This document shows positions 1-10,866 of a stretch of 64,000 nt of DNA, one piece after another. A program made the translations under genes and the position numbers. The notes under the pieces are model-generated. The model was given only the letters and a program-made list of their open reading frames with translations, ran no database searches and had not been told where the DNA came from. How positions within the stretch are numbered: position 1 is the stretch's first letter; each line of letters opens with the position of its first letter. The DNA comes from Trichaptum fuscoviolaceum (Eukaryota > Basidiomycota > Agaricomycetes > Hymenochaetales > Trichaptaceae): positions 427,317 to 491,316 of the forward strand of contig CAJSYZ010000012.1 of NCBI GenBank assembly GCA_910574455.1, written 5' to 3'.

Positions 1-219
1 AAGTCAGCGAAAAGGTTCGGAGTTGCTGGAGCGCTTGTGACTGGAGCGATGGTATCATCCTGATCGAGGCGCTTCTTCTCGCTAGCAGGACGGCACAGTT
101 CTTCCTCAAGGCACTGGATTGCTTCGTTCACTGTGAGTTCGTCCTCCTACGGCTTCTTCCCATGCCGACTCCCAAGTGAAGAAACTGTCGATTGTTGAGC
201 CGGACAATGTCGTCAGTTA
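1..219 (-). pseudogene. Partial coding fragment at the left edge, probably frameshifted
   Basis: Read on the minus strand this stretch gives two coding-like pieces. An upstream piece contains STIDSFFTWESAWEEA and a downstream piece contains NEAIQCLEEELCRP followed by EKKRLDQDDTIAP. They are in different frames and meet near 145-155 with no room for an intron of normal size. The likeliest reading is a decayed or frameshifted gene whose 3' end lies outside the window. The family is not recognised. Composition (acidic, with Ser/Thr) is compatible with a transposase tail or an ordinary nuclear protein, but nothing decides this. Confidence 0.3.
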
Positions 220-414
220 GAACGCCGCAGGCTGTCGTACCTACGTCAGGACAACTGCTGTCCCCAGAGCCGGCGCCTTACTGCTCTATATAGTCTGAGT
301 CTATATCCCTCCGTCTTTTATTTTCCTCCTCTTAGAACCGAACGTAGGAGAGCAGGAGGGCGCTGAACGATGAGACCCAGTTAATAAACATTTACGAATG
401 CATTTGACCGGTAG

Positions 415-746
415 GAGCGGATGGAAACCAGTCCGTCTTTGCCTCCGGTCTTAACTCCTACATTGTCTTCGATCCCGCAAGTTATGATACAGACGAAGCT
501 GCGTCAGATCCTATGTACATGACCATAGCAAACGCCAAGCTACGCATGAAGTAAGTCGTGTCCTTATACCTTTTTCTTGCGATCAATAATATCTTCGTAT
601 TTGTCTTCTCTTAAAGGAGGAACTCCGTTCACCTACACCTCCGCATAACCATTACAAGAAATTGGGCTCTTACGGTGTGCTACCCACGCATAGCGGGAGT
701 TCGATTGGTCGGAAGAATGCAACTACATGCGTTCGGTATACCTTGA
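415..746 (+). CDS. Two-exon 3' end of an unidentified gene
   Basis: Exon 415-550 follows an acceptor (CCGGTAG) and ends at a good donor (GTAAGT). After a 66-bp intron, exon 617-746 continues the same frame to a TGA at 744-746. The peptide includes SVFASGLNSYIVFDP, then IANAKLRM, and across the junction VHLHLRITITRNWALTVC. Codon use looks coding and the splice phases agree. No upstream exon or start codon could be placed. A TATA-like run (CTATATAG) near 284-291 and pyrimidine-rich DNA lie upstream, but no open frame links them to this gene. The function is unknown. Confidence 0.35.
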
Positions 747-949
747 TGTATAGCTTCGACCATCAGCCAATGATTTTGCAGAGACTGGCTTCGAATCTGT
801 CTTGTGGAACGTTATGCACATTTTCATAGTTGAGAGCTCTAATGCTTTCCATCGCGTTGATTCTTACATTCAAGCAATATAATTGTTCATGTGTGCGGGT
901 TGTACGAGCGAAGCATCTTTGAATTTCAGAAACTAGTATGATATAATAC

Positions 950-1144
950 ACGCAAGCGCAAACTCGAGTATCAAAAGCAGCATAGAAGCACAGGTCATTC
1001 GATAATTGCAAAGAAACTAACACAGACGACACGCAAGCGCAAACTCGAGTATCAGAAGCAGCATAGAAGTACAGGCCATTTGATAATCGCAAAGAAACTA
1101 AGACAGTCTACAGACGACGCGCAAGCGCAAACTCGAGTATCAGA
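950..1144. repeat. Short tandem repeat, about 2.3 copies of an 80-90 bp unit
   Basis: The core CGCAAGCGCAAACTCGAGTA recurs starting near 951, 1032 and 1121. It is followed by TCAGAAGCAGCATAGAAG and then CGCAAAGAAACTAA. The units are about 80 and 89 bp and differ by a few substitutions and a short insertion. No gene is evident on either strand; an open frame across it on the minus strand simply repeats with the unit. Confidence 0.75.
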
Positions 1145-1178
1145 AACAATGAAGATAAAGGGAGTACGAGCCGCGCAA

Positions 1179-1931
1179 TCATGCTTCAGACGCAGTTGAC
1201 GATGCTAATGACATCGACAGTAAAGTGCGTCGCAGTTCATCCTTCAACTCCTCTTTAACGTTTCCTAACTCCCTCTTCACCTCATTCCGCAGGTACACCC
1301 TCACGCAATCTAACTTATAATCCTTTCGAACTATTAGAACTGCTTAAGGTGAATAAAAAAAACCCAACGTATGTGGTACCTGCGTTCAAGGACCTTGAGA
1401 GTCACGCTCATCTCATCGAAGGACTTCTTTAGTTTGTCATAACGTATGGCCCTATCGACATGGGTCATGTTCGTTATGTCCTCTCCCTTCCTGGAAAGGG
1501 AAGTTAGGTCCCTACGTTATAATTCAGCATGGTGTCTAATAGTAATCAACAGGATACGTACTTGACAAGAGCTTCCATCGCCTGTTGTTGTTCCGAGCCT
1601 TCGTCTTCATTTCCTTCTCGCAATGCCGACATCATGTCCTCGCAAAGAGTCCTGAGGCCTTCCGCCGCGAGTTTTAGACTCTCGGCCTTCTATTACAAGA
1701 AAATGTGAGTACGAGGGGTTTTTTTAAATCAGAGAATCGGTTACTAACCTCTGAGACTTCTTGGCACTTCTCGAATGGGTGCTTAACAGACGATAAGCCT
1801 GGAAATTCCGCGACAAAGTGCCGCAGAATCAGCCAAGCGATCTCCGACCCGAACGTGCGGCCGACAGCGGCTGCGCCGCTGTCTTGAGCCTCGAGATCTC
1901 GATCTTGCATCTCGATTTCTGCGTGTGACAT
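1179..1931 (-). CDS. Small acidic/coiled-coil protein, four exons
   Basis: The ATG lies at 1931-1929 (MSHAEIEMQDRDLEAQ). Exon 1 (1931-1749) ends in QEVSE at a GTTAGT donor. Exon 2 starts at 1689 after TAATAG and reads KAESLKLAAEGLRTLCEDMM. Exon 3 reads GEDITNMTHVDRAIR then DKLKKSFDEMSVTLKVLE. The last exon reads RNEVKRELGNVKEELKDEL and ends at a TGA at 1181-1179. The first three exons keep phase; the exon 3/4 junction needs either a weak donor or an alternative acceptor. The C-terminal half has the spacing of an amphipathic helix or coiled coil rich in Lys and Glu. No domain is recognised. Expected length is roughly 175 residues. Confidence 0.55.
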
Positions 1932-2015
1932 TTTAAAAGAATACTGGGTAGACGCGTAAAAGCTGGATGATTGGACGGTAGGATCTGGAGATCGTGTGGG
2001 TAGAGGGACAAGCGA

Positions 2016-2045
2016 TGGACACGACGCCGTCAGGCGTCGTGTCCA
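2016..2045. repeat. Perfect hairpin, 13-bp stem and 4-nt loop
   Basis: TGGACACGACGCC, then GTCA, then the exact reverse complement of the stem. It lies about 85 bp upstream of the ATG of the minus-strand gene at 1931, so it could sit in that promoter or 5' leader, or mark the end of a small foldback element. Confidence 0.8.
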
Positions 2046-2465
2046 CGCACTGCCCTAAAGGCGGGAAACTCCGCGGGAAGTGTTTTCCTGGTATCGAAGA
2101 AGACGTGTGTCTTAGAGATCGAACCGTAAGCTTTCTGAACTAATACACATTGATTTTCTAACATAACCTTCATTTAGATCTCGCCGATCTACGTGCCTAT
2201 ATTTGCTCCGCAAATTAACATATCTACCCGGAATAATGTAAGAGTTCTACTAAATCTTTTGTTTTCTATCTATTTACTCAAGTTTTTCTGTGTCAAGGAC
2301 GGTCGACGTCAGTTCATTCCCGAACTACCGTTCTAACAGTTTTTGATCAAAAAATGAGCCGGATTGGGACACAGCACACATCGGGACAACCTCGTGTTTT
2401 TTTTTATTTACAACACTTGTATTCTTGACAAGTCTTGTAACTACTGATCAAGATGTAAACTATAG

Positions 2466-2543
2466 TTCCGTAGTGTAATGGTTAAGTTGTTGTGATTAGT
2501 AATTATCTGTGCTCAGGCGTTGAGTTCGAGTCCCGTCTGCGTT
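2466..2543 (+). ncRNA. tRNA-like Pol III element (tRNA relic or SINE head)
   Basis: An A box (TAGTGTAATGG, 2471-2481) and a B box (GTTCGAGTCC, 2524-2533) are present at tRNA-like spacing. The flanks do not fold into convincing acceptor or T stems, so a working tRNA is unlikely. A tRNA pseudogene or the head of a tRNA-derived SINE fits better. AT-rich sequence follows. Confidence 0.4.
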
Positions 2544-2610
2544 TAATTTCGTTTATTTTAACTTATGTTTCACTTGATAACGTGACTGTGGTAAAGAAAA
2601 ACCCACAGAT

Positions 2611-2759
2611 CGGATTAATCCGATTGCATGACGTGAATATTTTTTATGTAACCACGGATTAATCCGTGAGTCCACTCGGATTAATCCGCATGGTCTCATG
2701 GATTAATCCGATGATGGATTAATCTGGGGTGGCGTCACTGACGGCCCCGGATTAATCCA
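2611..2759. promoter_or_regulatory. Array of six GGATTAATCC palindromes
   Basis: Copies begin at 2612, 2656, 2678, 2700, 2716 (last base T) and 2749. Spacings are 44, 22, 22, 16 and 33 bp, mostly multiples of 11, so most copies face the same side of the helix. Three copies extend to CGGATTAATCCG, which is the CGG-N6-CCG layout bound by some Zn2Cys6 fungal regulators (Ppr1 type); GGATTA is also a homeodomain-type core. The array ends about 80 bp before the first exon of the pseudokinase gene. Function is inferred. Confidence 0.5.
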
Positions 2760-2841
2760 AATAGCTGAGGTGATCGCCTTGATCGTTGCCGCCTTCACAT
2801 TCGTGGTCTGTCTTAATCTTTTCGCATTTCTCTCCTCACAG

Positions 2842-5005
2842 GATCGTCTTGCCTTCATTTACGGAGACTATGCAGATGTATTAAGCTGCATGTTTAAGGA
2901 TCCCTATGTCGTGAAAACCACCAGTGTGTTGACTTCCTTGCATACGTGCTGTCTCTTCTCTGTTGCTTGGTGGCTTTTGTGTCAGATATATAGGGACAGA
3001 AAGTGGGCTACTTTCACGATGTCCGTCATCAGCGGACTGCAGTCCGTCGCCAACGAAACAATGTGAGTTATCTGAGCGCGTCATGGCACACGTTCAACTT
3101 CTAACTTCTTGTCCTATGCTCCCACTCCGTAGACTATTCTTAGTTCATCCTAGGGGGAGATATGGAAAACTGAAAAATACTTACAAGGAGGACTTGAATC
3201 TGCGGGTGCAGAGGAACATTTTCTGGTAACATCCTTAATCTATCTCATCCACTCAAATTGCAGCTCATATAGATCATAGGGCTTTTGAGCTTGATAAACG
3301 GGTGGGAAGTCTGAATCATGATATGTACAAAGAAGGTCAGAAATTCAACTGTCCGCAAAACCCTTACACGGCGGCGAAGATTGTCCGGAAGACAGTGTGC
3401 CTAATGAAGCAGGGCAAGAGTTGGATTGACTTTTCTCGTTGCGATGACTCGCTGATAACAATCCAATCAAGCGACGTACGCCTAGAAACGACAGACAACA
3501 GCGTAAGTCTTAGCTCGGGTTATGATTGATCAATGCTGAAACGAGCATCAAGTCGTTCCTTCGCTTGCTCACCGAAGTATTTGATACGGATGGTAGAGAC
3601 AGTGTCCTTCGATTAGGTTGTGAATATGAAGCCTTTCAGTTAGTACTTTCATATACATACATGTAATGCTTTAAGTGATGAGACTTGTTGCAGACCTAGT
3701 GACTATGATCGAAGCAAAGCTCTTGACGAAAAGCGCAAATGTCTATTTTGGGGTTTCCCGGAACTCTCAGAGCTGTTTATCAGCACGTATTGTCCATGGG
3801 CACGTCTCCATTTCCTAGAGAATTCAACTTTGCAGGACGCCGGAGGTCCAGTCGCTATTGGCGTAACAAAACTCATCTACAAGTTCGAGCATAACAATGT
3901 TTTCATAGCATTGTCGGTTATGAGAGAAAAGAATGCTCTTGGACGTCAGGTACATTGGTTCCACACTTGAGTGTAGTCACCATCTTAATTACCGTTTACA
4001 ATAGGCCATGCACAGAGAACTCGAAAAGCGGCTCAAGCTTCATCATGAGAACGTGCTTCCTCTTTATGGCATCTGCTACCACCTCAAGCCAATCGAGTGC
4101 CTTGCTTCACCTTGGATGCGGAACGGGGACTTATTCTCTTACATTCAGAATGACTCGCCCAAAGATTACATTTCTCTGGTATGTGTCTGAGTAACCTAAG
4201 ATTGCTATCAAACGCGCTCATGTATAGCATTATCCAGCTCTTGGGTGTCGCGCGCGGTATGCAGTACTTACACAGTAGGAACCCTCCGGTTCTGCATGGA
4301 AACTAAAACACGGTCCGGTCCGATCAGTCTACCTCTGATTATTGACTACTGATGATGGTTTATTAGAAAAACATACTAATTGACGACCTGGGAAATGCAA
4401 AAATTGCAGGCTTTTGCAATGCACGAGGTAAACTCTACGACTCAGATTACGCCATTCAAATTTCGGAAAGATGGGAGGCGCTGGCAGCTCCAGAAGAAAT
4501 TACTGCTTTGTATGCAGGTGACTCAGAGGTTCTTGAAGATACATTGGCTGGTTTCACGACAAAGGGCGATGTTTATGCATTTGCATTTCTTTGTATAGAG
4601 GTATGTCAAGCAATACGTTTCTTCAGCAGATTGTGAGACTGATCCTCGTAGGTATTCACTCATAAGGAGCCTTGGCATAATATTCACTCCCAGAGCATAT
4701 TGCTCAAAGTCCTTAAAGGGGAGAGGCCACCCAGGCCTGTCACAGATCGGGAGAAAGCGCGGGGTCTTACCGATGACACTTGGAGCCTGATTCAAAGGTG
4801 TTGGGCTCAAAACCCCGACGAACGTCCCACAATGACTGGCGTCGTCAATGAGCTCTTATGTATTCGTGCAAAGCGGCAAAATTACACGACATTTAGCTCC
4901 ATCGTCTCGCGCGCACATGGACTAGTACCGTGTACTGAGCCGGCAGCCTTCGGACCAAGAAATGCGCTCGAAGGAGGACAGAATGTTCCATTAGAAGGTG
5001 TTTAG
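2842..5005 (+). pseudogene. TKL-type protein kinase-like gene, catalytically degenerate and frameshifted
   Basis: A multi-exon gene. N-terminal exons (from 2842) encode a region with LSCMFKDPYVVKTTSV, followed by HIDHRAFELDKR and a segment ending in FLRLLTEVFDTDGRD. The kinase part starts near 3700 and includes HRELEKRLKLHHENVLPLYG, a hinge near PWMRNGDLFSYI, GVARGMQYLH, an AAPEE motif, KGDVYAFAFLCIEVFT and the C-lobe RCWAQNPDERPTM. That layout is typical of agaricomycete tyrosine-kinase-like kinases. The catalytic loop reads HGN instead of HRD/HGD, and the DFG position reads AGF, so catalysis is not expected. At the HGN motif (about 4298-4312) the frame also shifts by one base before the next intron. 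Splice phase could not be closed between the second and third N-terminal exons. The start is uncertain. It could be a pseudokinase with a sequencing error, or a pseudogene. Confidence 0.55.
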
Positions 5006-5884
5006 TAACGGAAGCTTGTTTTGCTCCGTTTCTTATCTATGATCTCTATCTCCATCTCCATCTTACTCACGATTATCAGCTTACTAGTTCGTAAGACGAT
5101 TCTCCACAGTTAGTTGTTGTATCCTTCCATACTTACAGATGCAAACAAGACTTGTTACATGATTCTCTGCTACCTACACCTTGTGACCATATGCCTTAGT
5201 TTTGTTCCCTACCAGAAAATATGATACATGAAGACGTTAACTGTGGGCCACTCTTCAAACAAAAGGATGTATTGTGCGTATATGTTTCAGCTCATTAAGA
5301 CAGCGATATTGTTCATGCCGGCGGACTATTCAGAATTTCAGTCTCCTAAACGGAGGTTTCCGCTTACTAGTACTGTGGCATCGGTACAAAAGTTTGGATT
5401 TCTTTCTTTCCTTAAATTTCAAGATATCCGGCATTGAACTGCAAAGATCTCAGCTGCTGGTCATAGATCAGAAATGTTTACATGAATGCCGAAATTCATT
5501 ACAATCGGAGATTGATGGTTTGAAATTCCGAAATGTCTACACTGGCATGTGAAATCTACGCATCCCATACTCTCCTAGAGAATAGCGGAACTCTTAAGAA
5601 CGCGTCTTCAAAGCTACCCATGGAAGATATGGAACTCCATCTGACATTGTAAATTGCACATTATATTCGGCGTACTTTCTTCAAGTTTATCACGTGACAG
5701 AGATCCAGGTGAAGAAAAGTTCCTGATGAGATGTTCCCCAACGATCCGTAGACCTCATCGATAGCACCGTCCCTCTCAAAGACACTCTCGCCTATAATGT
5801 GAGCTTCCCCGAGATCGTCTCATCATAATCAGCCAGGCTAACGGTGCTCTGTACAGCCTTTCACCTAGCGAATTCAAATTCGAA
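5006..5884. other. Intergenic region between pseudokinase and TPI
   Basis: About 880 bp. Several open frames occur on both strands but none has domain content or consistent splice sites. The last 200 bp must hold the TPI promoter; no clear TATA box was seen, which is common for fungal housekeeping genes. Confidence 0.4.
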
Positions 5885-6886
<1,002 letters not shown>

Positions 6887-7311
6887 TTTCATTAACGAAG
6901 GTGGCTATGAGCTAGTGCGTCTGTACGAACTTTCAGCTCGCGGTTTGAACTCAAACGAGAAACGGGCAATTAGTAGAGCGAAAAGCAAATAGAATCCGTG
7001 TAACAAATCTGTACACTTACATCATCAATCGACAATCCGTGTAATGACCGATGATATACTGGTTTATACGGCTTTTGAGAGTGGAGAGCAACAACTCGAA
7101 GATCAATAAATACAACAAGGAAGAGCAGGGATATGAGTAAGGGAGGGACATTGAGAAGGCATTCTGAACAAGTAGTATTGCGTGTTGCGACCGTGCAAGG
7201 CTCCAGGAAATATTGAAATATGTCATTTATTTTCGAGAATCTCCGGAGGCCGCTACCATAACAAAGCTTCTATAAAATTAACACTCTTTTACTTTAGTGC
7301 GTTTGACGTCC
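6887..7311. other. TPI 3' region and boundary before the palindrome
   Basis: AT-rich downstream DNA of TPI. No gene seen. Similarity to the right arm of the palindrome begins near 7312. Confidence 0.4.
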
Positions 7312-7428
7312 TTGCGCTGAAGCTCCGGCGTTCTAAGAAATCGTGCAAAATAGCCGAGGCGCACAAAACTTGACGGCGTCACGTTACCACTGCCAGTGGC
7401 TTAGTAATACAACTTGAATTCAATTTAT

Positions 7429-7434
7429 CACGTG
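7429..7434. promoter_or_regulatory. CACGTG E-box in promoter of FunK1 A
   Basis: ATCACGTGAT at 7427-7436, about 125 bp before the ATG. CACGTG is also present at a similar distance upstream of A' (near 29265) and of the chimeric gene (43229-43234), so it has been kept among copies. It is a bHLH-type site by sequence; use is inferred. Confidence 0.4.
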
Positions 7435-7450
7435 ATGTGAATGTTTACCA

Positions 7451-7459
7451 GTTGTGGTT
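7451..7459 (+). promoter_or_regulatory. GTTGTGGTT motif upstream of FunK1 A
   Basis: The same 9-mer lies 80-110 bp upstream of the start codon in five FunK1 copies of the A and C families, some with two copies. Conservation may reflect common descent rather than selection. Confidence 0.4.
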
Positions 7460-7557
7460 CTGTGGTGGTCAATCAAGACGCGGGGACGCGACTTAAAGCT
7501 TCACTCCCCATTCTTTACTTCTCACCATCATACTCGCCTCCACAAAGAAAGCCCAAA

Positions 7558-10087
7558 ATGAGATCTCACTCCTCCCAATCCTCCGCCTCCGCTCACACTT
7601 GGGAACCCCGTAAGATATGGCGAATTGCGAGAGGTGTTAAAGATGCTAAGAGGGTTGACTTACCCTCTTTCCTGAACGCTCTCCTTGCGCAACAACTTCT
7701 ACACGCCGACAAGACAGTCTCCCAGAAGTCATCTTACCCGGAGAAGATCAGACAATCCAAGACCTTACTAGACACCATGCTACGCGAAGCTGAGGACTTT
7801 TGCGCAGATGAGAGTAATCAGAGGTCTATTAACATGAGAAGGCACATTCATGATTGGTGCGTATCCAGAACTGTCACGATTTCCCCCATATACCTCGGAG
7901 CTCACCCATGGTTATTTAGCCTTCGCCACGAGACAGATAAAGAAGAGAATCATCCTAGCTCTCTATCGATAGCTTTGAATATCATCCTCCTGGAGTTTCG
8001 AACTCGACAGTTCGGAGTCCTGCCGGTTCCCAGCGAGCGTTCTGACGGAGAAGAGCTCATATTCATCTCTAATCATCAATTGCTCCCAGAATCTGATCGC
8101 TTACGAAAGCATCTTTCCAAGTCAAAGAGAATCCCTGATATCGTTGCGACTTTCACATCTACGCTTCACGGCGTTTGTAGCAATAGTAAGGAATCGGGGT
8201 TCGACGATCTCATCGCCGGTCACGGATTCACCGGATCCTCGTTTGAGAAGTTGAAGTGGGTCGACACTCTTCAGACGTGGGAACTAGAAATGTCGACGAG
8301 GGATGTCTTAGGTGTTCCGTTCTCTGAAAGTCAGAATGTTGAGACACACTCAACAAAGAAATCCGTCGATTCTTCTGTTCCAAGGCGCAAAAATGGCCTA
8401 AAGCGAGCCTCTGACGAAGAGGAACACGCGCAACGCAAAAGAGCACGGGTGTGTAGTCAATCAGGGACGGAACGGCGACCGTTTCAAGTTGTTGATGACC
8501 AGGGTAATCTATTGCCTGAGCTTCGCGGTGCTTACTATGCAACGGAGCGACTCTCTGCGGGATGGTATATTTCCCATAGCACAGCAGTTCTACTTGAAGG
8601 TGTGCCGTCATAACTTTTCCTGCTAATGTTCGTAGTATTGACCGCTTGCCTTAAGACGCAAAGTTATCGCTTCGCTGGTATGATGCAGGAGGTTGCATCG
8701 AAAGCGAGAAGATTGACATCGTTGAAGAGATGCCTATGCTTGTACTATTGCTTATGGTCCTGCAACGATTCGATAAACGTATGTGGGGTCTGAGCTTGGA
8801 TACCCCGTTGAAGGTCAATGTCGGCAGTGAGTGCTACTCTCTCGAGCCAGAGATGGACTGCGTGTTTGAGTTCGCGGGACGACGAACATTCGGTGCTACT
8901 GCTGTTCCATTACCCCCGACGAACCAAGAGACCCAGCCCCAGGTCACTAGTCCTCCGCTCTTCCTCAAGTCAAGCTATGTGAAGTGTAGCGATCGCAAGG
9001 AACCTAACATCATCAATATCATACACGAACGAGCAAACACTCTCCTTCCAGAGAAGTACCGTAAGATGGTCACAGACCACGTCCCAAAAGTCATTGCTTC
9101 GAAGGAATGCGAGTCCGAGTCGACAGCTATAATTCGATTACTCATCAAGGCAGCAGGGGGGTTCGCGCAAGTCACAGAGGAAGACATGCTAAAGGAGTCT
9201 CGCGTTAGGGTGTGGATGGTAACCCGCAAACTACAAGTCCTGCAAAATTTGCCGCCTGCCTCGTTTTGGCGGATATTCTGGCAGCTGCTCCGATGTACGT
9301 CTCGTTATGCCATTATTATCTAATTTTACTAACTTGATGAAAATGAAGGCCATTATTTGCTTTGGCGCATTGGCATTGCGCATAACGATATCAGCCCCAA
9401 TAATCTCATGTACTTCGAAACCGACAGCGATATGATCGGCGTTCTCAATGACTACGATTTGGCATCGGTAATGGAACCTGGCGCTCGTTCCCCAGAGATG
9501 AATGGCTATGAGCGTGTAGGTACGAAGCCATTTATAGCTTTGGGTCTGCTTCATAACCAGGACGATCTGGTGAGACGGCGATATCATCATGACTTAGAGT
9601 CTTTCGCATGGAGATTCTTGTGGGAGATGCTGCAAGAGACACCGAGATGGGCGGCTGAAACCAGCGAGGTCGAATACGAAAGAAAAATGTCTTACGTCTC
9701 TCAGATTGGCAGTCAGATAGTTTATGTCAAGAAAGAGTGGCGTCCATATTTCAAGTTCATCTTCAAATGGTTTAGAAGCTGCCTGGAATTCGCCGACAAC
9801 ATAGTTTGTTGTATGGCAACGATCTACTTGGAGGGACCGGGTTTCAAGACCAAAGAAGAGAAGCTTGCGTGTCGCAGTAAGCTGGAGGAGGAAACCTCGG
9901 ACAAGGAGTACCTGCAGCAAGTGGTCGAGGCTGCAAGAACGGTAGTCTGTAATCCAGAACTCGAAGTAATACGAGACACCTCTTGGCTTGATGTTGAGCT
10001 ACTCCGTAAGTCGAGTGGCCCCTACCTTTCTTACATTGACTTATATCACGCTAAACTTTAGGTGCTCAATGCGAACAGCAATCATGA
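7558..10087 (+). CDS. FunK1-type fungal protein kinase, copy A
   Basis: A member of the fungal-specific FunK1 kinase family (Pkinase_fungal); substrates of this family are not established. Five exons (7558-7856, 7920-8599, 8656-9294, 9349-10005, 10062-10087) give 766 residues in frame. The N-terminal half carries HTWEPRKIWRIARGV and an LLEFRTRQFG region, then a basic RKRARVCS patch that could be nuclear targeting. The kinase domain begins near AKLSLRWYDAGG. It shows the FunK1 block TLLPEKYRKMVTDHVPKV, a catalytic loop IAHNDISPNNLMY (HND in place of HRD), DYDLASVMEPG at the metal-binding site, and SFAWRFLWEML. The catalytic Asp is kept. Intron 1 (7857-7919) is 63 nt and stop-free, so its retention would stay in frame. 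The short last exon matches the ending of FunK1 copy 7. Its mirror copy is A' at 26604-29139. Confidence 0.85.
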
Positions 10088-10866
10088 TATCGTCTTTCAA
10101 AGTTTTTCTTCATCATTATTCCTTATTGATCATCATGAATACCTGTATGGCATTTTACGGTGGTGCGGGGTTCGGTAGATGACTCGGGTGCATTAGAGAA
10201 CCACATACAGTAATGTTATCTATCCATAAGAATCAGATTTTTAAATATAATATTAAAGAGAAGTTGATGAATTTTGGCATGATGTCGCGTTCTCTTTCGT
10301 AGAATCAATACAATTTACATTACTTGTGTCTTTCTTGTGTGCCTAGGCATACAAATTGTATGGATGATGAAGGTCCGAATCGGGCCGGCACTGCCAGCGC
10401 TGAAGTACTACCGGGACGCGCGTTTCTGCTGCTGCTACTACATAGTACTTACATTTGTTCAGGCTCATCGGCTTTAACCAAGCGCGTTGTCAGCCCCGTC
10501 TGTTCACCACAGGCTTCTTTGTGGACATACTCTAGTCAAGAGTATGAGTGTCGTTTGCACTGCGTTAGATCAAGGATTGAGTGCTGGTCTCCTGGCTGGT
10601 AGTAATACCGAGGGCGCCCATGACTCGAGCTCACTAACATGGCCTTCATTCCACCAAGCTCGGTATGAAACCAAATCTGCATGTTGTAGGAACAATAAGG
10701 TCGCGCCTTAAACCACGAGAATTTGTGGTTCACCCCAACCACACCAACCACACCAACCACACCGACAAGATGTATAAAGAGAACCGTCAATTCCTGCATC
10801 TACACCAGTATTATTGAGACCTATTCTGCCCTTACCCACACCTTCTGTGAAACACGATTCCTTTCG
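10088..10866. other. Intergenic region between FunK1 A and B
   Basis: About 780 bp, repeated in inverted form between B' and A' (25825-26603). It contains a short CCAACCACA tandem run close to B. Open frames here are not supported as genes. Confidence 0.5.
10733..10766 (+). repeat. CCAACCACA microsatellite in the B promoter
   Basis: Three to four 9-bp units about 100 bp upstream of the B start codon. It is also found upstream of B' (25930-25965) with a similar copy number. The units resemble the AACCACAAC motif upstream of the A/C-type kinases. Confidence 0.6.

Noticed and set aside
2466..2543. Functional tRNA gene
   Set aside because: A and B boxes are present but acceptor and T stems do not pair well.
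10723..10866. N-terminal extension of FunK1 B through the Thr-Pro repeat
   Set aside because: It is the translated microsatellite; there is no ATG with coding support upstream, and the internal MDPSITSTP start is shared with B'.
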